Source of the DNA: Malania oleifera | Lineage: Eukaryota; Streptophyta; Magnoliopsida; Santalales; Ximeniaceae | Length of the DNA stretch: 64,000 nt | Assembly: GCF_029873635.1 (NCBI RefSeq) | Contig: NC_080421.1 | Location: forward strand, 40,219,120 to 40,283,119 | Direction of reading: 5' to 3' | Shown: positions 33,049 to 43,637 of the stretch, piece after piece | Position numbering within the stretch: position 1 is the stretch's first letter | Layout of the letters: each line of letters opens with the position of its first letter | The notes under the pieces: model-generated | What the model saw: only the letters and a program-made list of their open reading frames with translations | What the model was told of the DNA's origin: nothing | The model's database searches: none | Position numbers and translations under genes: made by a program

Positions 33049-35097
33049 TGTTGGCCTTATAAGGCTTAAAATCTTGTTATCTTGTTTTGATGCTAACAAA
33101 CAAGTGAAATTTAATATAATTGTATGAGTAATGATATTTCAGGATTCATATATGTGAAAGCAAGGTCAAAGTGCTCACAAGGATCAAATGAAGCTTAAAT
33201 GAGCCAAGACATGAATTACTTGTTGAAGAACATGAGGACATGAATAAGTTGTTGAAAGCCAAGGCATATTAAAGGCAAAAGATCCAAAGAAAGGCAAAGT
33301 AAGAAAGCTTAAAGAATATGGAAGCTTGAAGAAAAGATTGATTCAATCCAAGGACAAGGCATGAAGACTCAAGAACTTAGAATGTTAATATTTTAGAAGT
33401 CTTATGTAAGTGTTTTAATGTTTAAAATATCATTTGAAATATTTTGAAGCTCTTAGGTTAACTTCTTAGACCTAGATACTTTTTAAAATACCTTAATAAT
33501 ATTTTTATAATGTCAAAAATTATTTTAAAAAGGTTAGAATTATTTTTGGAATAAAGAGCACCAAAAAGAGTTTTTTTCCCAAATGCTGTCAGTTTTTATA
33601 CAGCTGCATTGAGGTGAATTTTTACCTATCAAAAACTCATTATTTTAAATATTGGTAAACATTAAAGTTGTAGAATTTTCTCTTAGCTTTCTTTTGACAC
33701 CAAGAATAAGTTATACAAAAAAATTGATGGCCAAAACACTGAAACGGGGTCATTGCTGTCAGACATTTAAAAATTGTTCAATGGGCAAATTTTTAAAATT
33801 CTAATGTTTTAAATTATAGCCGTTTGAACCTTAAATGTTCTAATAAATAGGGAAATTCTTTAAGGAAACTTTTTCAAGTTTGAAAGCCTATAAATACATG
33901 GTTTTGCAAAACAAATAAAAAATTAAGAATTGAAAAATCTGTTTTGAGAAGTTGAAAGTATTTTTGTTCTTCCTAAGTTCTCTTGCTCACTCATTGAAAA
34001 ATCCTTTTGCTGAGAACTCTGAAGTGTTGATCCTTCTTCCTTTGAATTCCTACTGCTAATCCTCTTTTAAGAAGGATATTGGTGAATTCTACACTTGAGC
34101 TTCATTCTATTTCCTATTGATATTTTACATTTAAGTATATAGTGTTGAAATTGTACTAACTTGCTCTTTGAGAGAGTATACTTGCACGCAGATTTTATCT
34201 TATGTTTCTTGTAGTTCATTGACGTTCCAAGGTGTTTGGATTGTTGGCTAAGCAAGGGGATATTGCTTAGAGAGGCAGACTCTAGCCTATGTAAGAAGTG
34301 ACCGAACGAGGGAATATCGTTTGGTGAAGGCAGACTCTAGCCTTAACCAAGGAGTGTTGTAATCGGTTTTGTTCCACCCGTCAATGGAACAGGTTTAGTG
34401 AATCCTTTGGTGGTTTGCCAAAGGCGAGGACGTAGGCTGGGTATAAGCCGAACCTCGTAAAAATCTCCGTCTCACTCTCTCTTTCCCTATTCTTTAATTT
34501 CAGTTCATATACAACTGCGTGGATGATTTAAATATATAAATTATACATACTATGCATATTTGGAAATTAAGTAAACTTAAAATCCAATTTTGATTTGGGT
34601 TGCGGAAACCAAAAGGGAGTACGTTGGTTACACCATATCTTGCGGAAACCATACGAGAGTACGTTACTTGGTTAACACCCCAAAGATAAATTTACCAAGA
34701 GTTTATTTGAATTCTAAATATTTGAAAAGAGTGATTGGATTTATTTATACAAGGCTTTACTTCAGTAAGCATAAATTATAATTCATAATCACAGGGCTTA
34801 TATAAACAAACAAACTATCTCAAGATCTTATATTACCAAAGTGCTGAATACTTTATATCTTTGTTTGGTTGTTTGTTGTTTAACTTGTACTTGGCAAATA
34901 AATTGATTGTTTGGTTTGAAGATTGTGTTTAATTGATTGGATAAAAGAACTAAGTTCTTGATTGATTAAGGAATTAAAAAAACAAGTCAAGAATTGGTTA
35001 AAAGAAATAAAAGAAGTTTAAGGTATTTTAAAAGAAATCAAAAGAAATTTTTAGAATCCAATTCACCCCCCCTCTTGGGAAGCTATTCCTAATTTCA
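33049..35097 (+). mobile_element. Unit D: solo-LTR-like insertion inside unit C
   Basis: Starts TGTTGGCCTTATAAGG and ends CTATTCCTAATTTCA, 2,049 bp, with perfect TSD GGTCG (33044-33048 and 35098-35102). The target is itself one of the GGTCGACC motifs of unit C. It carries TTTTGATGCTAACAAA near 33090, GAGGACGTAGGC...GCCGAACC at 34428-34456 and CAATTCACCCCCCC...CTTGGGA at its end. It lacks the GGTCGACC array. No coding region is supported. Confidence 0.83.
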
Positions 35098-35643
35098 GGT
35101 CGACAAGGCATTTAACACACCAAGAGGTCGGTCGACCGAGCTATGGTCAACATTTTGACTCCGGAGCAAACAGTGGTTCGGTCGACCATCAAATATGGTC
35201 GGTCGACCGAGGGTGTTTAAAATTCCAATTTTGCCCCTAAATTTGACCTAATTAATTCTAAACCTTCTGTATGATTTTGATGTTTATGAAAAAGGTTTTT
35301 CATAGGTATATTAAGTACCCAAAGGTCATTTGGTTCCCTATGGTCAAACTACGGTCATTCTAAGCTTTCATCCATATCATGCAGATGCATGCATTATTAC
35401 AAACCAAAAAAATAAAAATTAAATGCAATACAAGTAGAATCAAAATGTCTTCTTCTTTCGCTCTTCATTTTCCATGGAATTCGCCAAGAAAGTGTGAGCT
35501 TTATGTTCTTGCTTGCATTCATTTTTTGGTATCTTATGTTCGTGCTGAAATTAAAAACTTGTTCACACACTAAATGCGCACATACGATACTAGTGCTTTG
35601 TTAGCATCAAAATAGGGATCAAACTCAAAAAGTCAACAATGAT

Positions 35644-35952
35644 AAATTCCAATTTGTGTAAAATAAGTATTCAAGCATCAAAATTCTCCACCCCAATCAA
35701 ACTAGACAGATTTTATTTTTCGTTCAAAGTGTTTTTCAACGTAGGCTTCAAACTGAAGAAAGATTGATTCAGCTTTGGATTTGGATTTCATTGGAAATAA
35801 CCAAACAAACTTTGAACAATCATCAATAAAACTAACATAATATTTCGCACCAGTGGTAGAAGCCATGGGTGTTGGTCCCCATACATCACTAAAAATTAAA
35901 TCCAGAGGATATGAAGAAACATAAGTTGAATACTTAAATGGCAAGTCATGGC
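35644..35952 (-). pseudogene. copia I integrase core segment
   Basis: Minus-strand reading from the right: HDLPFKYSTY, then FSDVWGPTPMAS with the first catalytic Asp (about 35890). YYVSFIDDCSKFVW and FERKIKSV follow, then a stop before FDWGGEF, the second Asp region (about 35690). The right edge is the gypsy III insertion and the left edge is unit C. One TAG and one TGA break the frame. Confidence 0.86.
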
Positions 35953-36122
35953 TGTAAAAACCCCAAAAACAAAGATATAAAAAAATTAGTGGATTGATTT
36001 CCAAAAAAAAAAAAAAAAAATTAATTAATTAATTAATTGGATTTAAAAAAAAGAAAAAAAACTAATTAAAATTTATTTTTATTTTATTAATAAAATATAT
36101 TATTATTAATATTAATTTAATA

Positions 36123-36171
<49 letters not shown>

Positions 36172-38345
36172 ATCCTGAAGCTTCAAAGAAGCTTCAAGAT
36201 GAAACTTTTTATTAAAAGTTCTCCTGCACCCCTATCTTCTTCTTCTTCTTCATTCTTTTCTTTTCTTTTCTTTTCTTTTCTTATTCTTCTGCAACGTGAA
36301 CTCTCTTTCTCTCTCCTCACGTTCTCTCTCCCTCTCTCCTTGATTTCGTGATGAATTTTCGCCCAATCGGAAATCCGAAGATACCACTGAACTCCATTCG
36401 CCGCTACCATCATTTCTACCGGAGTGGATCGATGGTAGGAGCGGCGTAGGTGTATTCCCTGGGGTAAGTCATTTTCCCCTTTTTCTTTAATTTCTTGCAA
36501 AATATAAGCCCAATTGACGAATGAACACCACCACGAGAATCTAGGGATGATTCTCTACAAGTCTAGTGGGACGGAATTCTCGTGGGGTTGTCGGACCAAA
36601 ACCCCAAATTTGGGGTGCGACGATTATTAAGGGACTTATTTTTAATTAATTAGCATTAATTTATAAATGCTAAAATATTAAGCATCTGGGGCTGAAGTAG
36701 GATTTCTGGAATTTAGGGCTTGGGTGAGCGCCGCGGGTATAATTTTGGGACCCGCAGGAAAAATTTGAAAAATTAAGTGGGGATGTTAAATAATAGTTTA
36801 AATATTAATTTGAGGTATATGGAGCCTAGGGAAGGTTAGATGAGTATTATTTTGGAGAAATAGATTAATTAATCTGAGAAAAATGTAAATTGCAGGAATT
36901 AAATTTCGGGCGCCAAGGGTGTGAAATTTTGCGTCCTAACGAATTTCTCAGTAGCAAGGTAAGAGAATAAACTAAAGCAGTAATTTTCCATACAAATTAT
37001 TATTGATTATGAGTAAATTTATTTTCAGAAAAGCATATGTTATATTATGTATTACGAATGAAATGTACGATTGGGAAAATACTGCTATGATGATTAAAAT
37101 GTATATGTATGTATGAGATGTAAGGAATTTACGATTTTAGAATATGAAGTATAACTTTTAACAGCATATGTGTGGCATGAATATTATTTTATGTGAAATG
37201 TATTATGATGTGAAAGATTCTACGAACCAAGCATGATTTCAGGTATTATGAAAATATGAGTTATGTTGTGATGGTTTTGACGATTATGTGATAAATGATG
37301 TATTTTCAGAATATATATACCTGAAACAATTTTAGCGCGAGGCCATATATTTATGTTATCGGCACGAGGCCGTATTTATGTTATCGGCACAAGGCCGTAT
37401 TTATGTTATTGGCGCGAGGCCACGTATTTATGTTTTCGGCACGAGGCCGTAATGATGTTATATATATGATCATGTATTATATGTTATCACCACCAAGATG
37501 TTAGTTTAGTTCAGTTCAAGGGCTCGGTACCGTAGCTATATGTGTAGATCAGATATCTACGTCAGATTAGTGCTAACCATCCCACGAGGGGATGGGAGAT
37601 GGATAGTCGATGTGACTTTTAGTAGAGTGTGGAAGTCCACCTGGCAGTCTGGACCAGGGTGTGGCGAGCTCATCGTACTTACAGACATATTTGATTCGAC
37701 AGTGGTTGGCCAACCATTGTCGGGTCCCGCCTTCGGGCTGCACAACCCGTCATGGGGGGTAATACATGACACCAGCTAGCTATTCATCCTAGGTTTGTTT
37801 TCAGTACTACAATTATAACAGATGATTTTATGTATGTTATAATTTATTAACAGATGTGAAAATATATGTTTATCCAGTACGATATGATGATGTTTATAGA
37901 ATTATGAAATGTACTGTATACGTATAAATGCATTAAATATTCATGTTGCCACACAGCTGTATTTAGTTTATTTTCCCTTACTAAGAAGTGTCTCACCCCT
38001 AAACTTAATTAATTTTTCAGGAACCCCTAAGAAACCGGCGGGCTAGAGCCGCCATTGAGTGATTGGAGCTTCCCTACTAGAAGGGTAAGCATTGAACTAG
38101 GATCGGGAGTTTTTGTTATTTAATCCTAGTGTTATTTTGACTTTTGGGGGTTGTATATCATAACAGTATTTTGATGTTATAGAAAGCTCGGGTATTATGT
38201 TTTATGATTGGATGTTTGAGATTTTATATTTACTGCTGCTAGGTTTTCCGCTTTGTTTGATAGGTGTCCCCGCTACCCACGGGGTCGGGTTGACCATTTT
38301 ATTTATTATGTGATAATTTATGTTAAGAAATTTAGGGACGTTACA
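35953..38345 (+). repeat. 5' LTR of gypsy III
   Basis: TGTAAAAACCCC to GGGACGTTACA, 2,393 bp. It contains A-rich and (ATT)n tracts (36120-36170), a double GAAGCTTC palindrome (36178-36198), donor-like GTAAGT at 36474 and GTAAGAG at 36959, a minisatellite, a CACAACCCGTCATGGGG block near 37740, and acceptor-like TTTTTCAGG at 38020. It lacks the TTCGTCGACGAA array. The intron-like span 36959-38020 is 1,062 bases. Confidence 0.9.
37333..37460 (+). repeat. GGCACGAGGCCG minisatellite, 5 units
   Basis: Five units of about 25 bases (core CGGCACGAGGCCG, spacer TATTTATGTTAT). The matching tract in the 3' LTR has eight units (44791-44998), so copy number changed after insertion. Confidence 0.88.
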
Positions 38346-38650
38346 TTTGGTATCAGAGCCTAGGATACTAGGTTCTGTAGACTCTAGAGTGCAGCAATAA
38401 TAATACCAAAGTATAGGATAAGGGAATTTGTGGTCTAGTTTTGTAGTCTAGATGCAGGACTTCCATGGTGGTTTGTGTGATTTTCCTGAGGTGACGACTT
38501 CAGGAAATTCATTGTAAACTATCGTCGGGTTGGGTATCTAGGTTGCAGGATTGAACCTTGAATTAAGATCAAGAGTAACGAGTTAATTAGGAAAATATAC
38601 CATATGAGTTGAGTGATATGTATAGAGAATGAGGTTTTGAGTTAAGTTAC
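38346..38650 (+). other. PBS and leader of gypsy III
   Basis: TGGTATCAGAGC at 38348-38359 is the initiator tRNA-Met PBS. The leader runs to the gag ATG at 38651 and has no open frame. Part of it (about 38455-38500) faintly resembles the leader block shared by gypsy II and the LARD-like element. Confidence 0.85.
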
Positions 38651-39700
38651 ATGTTTTTCAAGATGGACCTTGGTGGCAATAGTGCCCACGCCAGTGGGAG
38701 TGAGGGTGTTGGACACTCGGGCACTGCGGGTAGTGACTCAGACGCCGTCCTACGCGTAGCACAGCAAGTGATGGCAGAAATTGCCAGGAGTTTGAAGGAG
38801 CAGGGTGGTCCATCTGTAGGCCACAGTTGTACGATCGAGAAGTTCATAAAGATGAATCCTCCAACTTTCTCAGGGGGAACGGATCCTACAGTTGCTGAGA
38901 ATTGGGTGCAGGAGATGGGGAAGATATTTGCAGTACTGCAGTGTTCAGAGGAGCAGAAAGTACTGTTTGCCACCTATAAATTGACTAGAGAGGCCGAGAG
39001 GTGGTGGTCGGTGATGAGAGTATTAGAGTAGCGGAGGATTGTACCTCTAGAGATGATGTGGGAACGGTTTAAAGAAACATTCTTCGACACGTATTTTTCA
39101 GCCTCCTCCAAGGAGGCTAAGATTACGGAATTCCTGAATCTGAACCAGGGACAGCTATCAGTGCAACAGTACGCGACGAGGTTCGTCGAGCTATCTCGTT
39201 TCGCCCCGTACATTATTCCAGATGAGGCAAAGAAGGTACGACAGTTTGAAAGAGGCTTGAGGAGAAAAATTTACAAGTAGGTATCGATATTGAAGTTGCA
39301 GGACTTTACCGAGCTGGTTGACCGAGCCACTATAGCAGAGATTGGTGAGCGATTGGAGGCTAAAGAGCAGAGGCAGAAGAAGAGATCCATACCTTCTGAT
39401 TTCCAGCAGGGAGTCGACCGTGCTGCGTGGAAGAGAGGTGGCTATTATAGGGACCAGAGATAGAAGACCGGGAATCACGGTTTCCAAGGTGCACAGCCAT
39501 CTCCCGCTAGCCCATCTTGCAGGAAGAGACACCTGGGAGAGTGTCGTGCTGGGCGAGGTGTCTGCTACAGGTGCGGGGAGCCAGGACATTTGATGAGGGA
39601 GTGTCTGAAATAGACTGGTACTGCTCCTAGACCTGCACGAGGAGGTTACCAGGCACCACGAGGAGGTCAGCAGAGGAATACGGCCCCAACCAGAGTTTTT
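38651..39700 (+). pseudogene. gypsy III gag
   Basis: Starts at ATG 38651. The gag domain shows MNPPTFSGGTDP (near 38855), QEMGKIFAVLQC, EAERWWSV and QQYATRFVELS. A CCHC knuckle, CYRCGEPGHLMREC, lies at 39563-39604, followed by a Gly/Arg-rich stretch. Four in-frame TAG stops (39029, 39278, 39461, 39611) all fit CAG to TAG; no frameshift is present. It is continuous in frame with protease, so gag and pol form one open frame in the ancestor. Confidence 0.9.
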
Positions 39701-39703
39701 GCT

Positions 39704-41560
39704 TTGACGTCGGGCGATGCTGAGGCGGCAGGAGATGTGGTGACAGGTACTGTTTCAATGCTGTCATTTAAAGCTACGATTTTGTTTGATTTTGGGGCAA
39801 CGCATTCATTTATCACCCGGGATTATGTTAAATTATGTGGGTTTGAGCCTCAGCAGTTAGAAATTAGTTTGTCTATTGCTACGCCGACTAGGACCGTAGG
39901 GGTATGTAGAAAGGTACTCAGGGACTGCCTAGTGGATATTCAGGGGAGGTCTTTTTTAGCTAATCTGGTGGTTTTAGACATGCATGGGTTTGAGGTAATC
40001 TTGGGCATGGATTGGCTAGCTACCCACTATGCTAGCATTGATTGCCATCAGAGAGTGGTAGTGTTCAAACCTCTAGAGGGACGGGAGTACAGATTCGTGG
40101 GATCACGTGTGCGCACCCCACCTCAGTTATTATCTGCTATTCAAGTGCATAGATGGCTATTAGAAGGTTGTCAGGGATATTTAGCCTATGTGAAGGCTGT
40201 ATCAGAAGGGGAACTGAGGGTGGAGGATATCCTAATGGTGAGGGATTTTCCTGATGTATTTCCCGAGGATTTTCCGGGACTACCTCCTGATCGGGAGGTA
40301 GAGTTCGTTATTGACCTAGTTCCGGGGACAGCGCCGATTTCAAAGGCGCCGTATAGAATGGCACCGGCAGAGTTGAAAGAATTGAAAGAGCAGTTGCAGG
40401 AGCTATTAGATAAGATGTTCATTCGGCCCAGTGTGTCACCCTGGGGAGCACCGGTGTTGTTTGTGAGGAAGAAGGATGGCTCGATGAGATTGTGCATCGA
40501 CAATCGAGAAATAAATAAAGTAACTATCAAGAATAAATACCCACTCCCACGTATTGATGATTTGTTTGACCAGTTACTGGGGACACAAATCTTTTTGAAG
40601 ATAGATTTACGCTCTAGGTACCATCAGGTGAAAGTCAGGGCAGAAGATGTTCAGAAGAAGGCATTCAGAACATGATATGGTCACTATGAATTTCTAGTTA
40701 TGCCGTTTGGGTTAACGAATGCTCCTACAGTGTTTATAGATCTTATGAATAGGGTTTTTCACCAGTACTTGGATCGGTTTGTGGTAGTATTTATTAATGA
40801 TATACTGGTGTATTCGAAGAGTCCAGAGGAGCATGAGGAGCATCTGAGTATAGTGTTGCAGGTGTTGCGAGAGAAGAAGCTATATGCAAAGCTCAAGAAG
40901 TATGAGTTTTGGCTGGAACAGGTTACCTTCCTTGGACACGTTATATCCAAGGGTGGTATTTCTGTTGATCCGAGTAAAATTGAGGCAGTAGTAGACTGGG
41001 TACAACCAAAGAACGTGCACGAGATCAGGAGTTTCCTGGGATTGGTTGGGTACTACCGTAGGTTTGTTGAGGGCTTCTCTCGATTGTCAGGCCCGTTGAC
41101 CAGATTGACCAGGAATGGAGCGAAGTTTGAGTGGTCTGATGAATGTGAACAGAGCTTCCAGGAGTTGAAGCAGCGACTCATCACTACGCCTGTGTTAACG
41201 ATTCCTTCAAGAGAAGAGGGGTTCGTAATTTACAGCGATGCGTCCCATAAAGGGCTCGGATGCATGTTGATGCAGCGGGGGAGAGTGATAGCCTATGCCT
41301 TACGACAGTTGAAAGAATATGAGAAGAACTATCCTACCCACGATCTAGAGTTGGCGGTAGTTGTTTACGCGCTGAAGATTTGGAAGCACTATCTATATAG
41401 GGGTAGGTGTGAGATATTTACTGACCATAAGAGTTTAAAGTATTTCTTCATGTAGAAGGAATTGAATATAAGGAAGAGGAGATGGTTGGAGCTAATAAAG
41501 GATTACGACTGCACTATCAGCTACCACCCGGGAAAGGCTAATGTGGTTGTTGATGCTTTG
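39704..41560 (+). pseudogene. gypsy III protease, RT and RNase H
   Basis: Same frame as gag. The protease active site reads FDFGATHSF near 39785, with Phe in place of Ser/Thr after the catalytic Asp. RT runs from about 40280 ([13 protein letters not shown]) through [13 protein letters not shown] and PFGLTNAP. Its catalytic box is FIND near 40790, first Asp to Asn. RNase H follows ([47 protein letters not shown]). Stops are TGA at 40673 and TAG at 41453 only. Both active-site changes and all stops are single transitions. Confidence 0.92.
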
Positions 41561-41579
41561 AGTCAGAAATCAGTGGAAT

Positions 41580-43132
41580 CATCTATATCTGTAGTGGAGA
41601 TTCAACATCTGATTCAAATGGATCTGGAGAGGCTCGGTGTGGAGCTGGTAGAGGGGGATCACCAGGCATTCATTGCTGACTTGGTTTTGCAGCCGACTCT
41701 ACAGGAGAGGATTAAAGCAGCTTAGAGGAATGATGCAGAACTAGTAAAGCTTATGGGAAAGGTACAGGATGGTCAGGAACTAGAGTTCAGCATTTCATAT
41801 GATGGAGCCTTGAGGTTCCGTACCAGGTTATGCATTCCTGCCAATCCTGAGATCAAGAAAGTCATTCTGGAGGAAGCACATCGATCCCTATATATTGTAC
41901 ATCCGGGTAGCACTAAAATGTACAGGGATCTCCGAGAGTCCTTCTAGTGGAGCAACATGAAGAGGGAGATAGCTCAGTTTGTGGGTCAGTGTTTGACATG
42001 CCAGCAAGTGAAGGCTGAGTATCAGAGGCCGGCAGGATCGTTGCAACCACTCCACATTCCTGAGTGGAAGTGGGAGCATATAGCGATGGATTTCGTCTCA
42101 GGATTACCGCCAGCATTGCATGGACAGGATGCTATTTGGGTAGTGGTGGATCGATTGATGAATACTGCCCACTTTTTTCCGATCAGAGTTAGCTACTCCA
42201 TGGACAGATTGGTTGAGTTATACATCCAGGAGATAGTTAGACTCCACAGCGTCCCAGTGTCCATAGTTTCAAATAGAAACCCACGATTCACATCTCGTTT
42301 TTGGAAGAGTTTGCAAGGGGCCATGGGTTCTCAGTTGTCATTCAACACAGCTTTTCATCCTCAGACTAATGGACAGACAGAGAGGACGATACAGATTTTG
42401 GAGGATATGCTGCGAGCATGTGTGTTGGATCTTAGAGGTCATTGGATGCAGTATTTGCCACTGGTTGAGTTTGCGTATAACAGCAGCTACCAGGCCAGTA
42501 TTGGGATGGCACTGTATGAGGCACTCTATGGAAGGAGGTGCCGATCCCCGTTGTATTGGGATGAGGTTGGTGAGAGACAGGTGTTGGGACCAGAGCTAAT
42601 ACAGCAGACTCAGAATAAAGTCAGACTCATCAGAGACAGGATCAGGACAGCGCAGAGCCGGCAGAAGAGTTATGCTGATACTCGTCGGCGAGAATTGGAG
42701 TTTGACACAGGAGATCATGTGTTCCTGAAGGTGGCACCGCTGAAGGGTGTTATGAGGTTCGGGAGGAAGGGTAAGTTGAGCCCTAGGTATATTGGACCAT
42801 TCGAGATTCTTGAGAGAGTGGGTCCAGTTGCCTATCATTTGGCATTACCACCGGTCATATCTAGGATCCATGACGTATTCCACATTTCTATGCTGAGGAA
42901 ATATGTCCCAAACCCCTCCCATGTGATTAGATATGAAGGACTGGAGCTAGGCGATACTTTAGTTTATGAGGAAGTGCCAGTGCAGATTCTTGACTGGAAG
43001 GAACAGGAGCTATGCACGAAGAAGATTCCACTGGTAAAAGTTCTGTGGCGCAACCATGCCATTGAGGAGGCTTCTTGGGAACTAGAGGATCAGATGCGCC
43101 AGAGATATCCGCACTTATTCAGTGGAGTTTAG
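41580..43132 (+). pseudogene. gypsy III integrase with truncated chromodomain-like tail
   Basis: Same frame again. Zinc-binding His pair near 41878-41905 and CLTCQQ near 41995. In the catalytic core the first Asp (MDFVSGLP, near 42088) and Glu (QTERTIQILEDML, near 42378) are kept, but the second reads SNRNPRF (near 42272), Asp to Asn. The C-terminus contains GKLSPRYIGPFEILERVG and ends in VKVLWRNH...EASWELED...LFSGV. After TAG stops at 41723 and 41945, the last 391 codons are open to the natural stop at 43132. Confidence 0.92.
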
Positions 43133-43397
43133 AGCTGAGCCAGTCATGTGAATGGAATAGTATTGTAGTTTTTATTTGTATAGTGTAACGTAAGATAGAT
43201 AGAGTTTTTAATTTTGAAATGTGAATGGTTTTGGGGGAATTTTGAATAGTTGTAATCTCCCAAAACCCTCGTTGTAACCACGGTATTCCTTCGCCATAAG
43301 TGAGGGTAATCAATAAACATTGGAAGTGTTTTCGCTAAGGAAGAAAAACAGAGGAATGGCAAATTTTGAGGACGAAATTTTTATAAGGAGGGGAGAA
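43133..43397 (+). other. gypsy III 3' non-coding region and PPT
   Basis: Holds the conserved block TGTAATCTCCC ... GTAACC ... CCATAAGTGAGGGTA (43250-43310), then ATTTTGAGGACGAAATTT and the PPT AAGGAGGGGAGAA at 43385-43397. Confidence 0.86.
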
Positions 43398-43594
43398 TGT
43401 AAAAACCCCAAAACCCAGAGATATAAAAAAATTAGTGGATTGATTTCCAAAAAAAAAATTAATTAATTAATTAATTAATTAATTAAATTTTTAATTATTT
43501 AATCGGATTTAAAAAAAAGAAAAAAAACTAATTAAAATTTATTTTTATTTTATTAATAAAATATATTATTATTAATATTAATTTATTATTATTA

Positions 43595-43637
<43 letters not shown>

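Larger units (their letters stand above)
29370..35638 (-). mobile_element. Unit C: solo-LTR-like insertion in copia I integrase
   Basis: TG...CA ends (TGTTGGAATTGG and AAAGTCAACA) with perfect TSD ATGAT (29365-29369 and 35639-35643). Two later insertions, 29569-31736 and 33049-35097, sit within it; without them it is about 2.05 kb. In minus orientation it carries the family marks: TTTTGATGCTAACAAA near its start, the GACGTAGG motif (complement near 31850), and the CCCAAGAGGGGGG complement at its end (29388-29400). A GGTCGACC palindrome array lies at 32735-33048 and 35098-35206. It has no coding capacity. Confidence 0.85.

Noticed and set aside
37333..37460. Regular 25-bp repeats resembling a short CRISPR-like array
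   Set aside because: Units are contiguous, spacers are near-identical to each other, and the tract lies within a plant LTR with a partner in the other LTR; it is a minisatellite.
37540..37779. Open frames on both strands in the gypsy III LTRs (also 45094-45316)
   Set aside because: The same conserved LTR block is open on both strands by chance; no start context, no protein similarity, located within a non-coding LTR.
41957..43132. Possibly functional integrase gene in gypsy III (391 open codons)
   Set aside because: It lacks its own start, follows a stop in the same ancestral frame, lacks the N-terminal zinc region and has Asp to Asn in the catalytic SDRDP motif.
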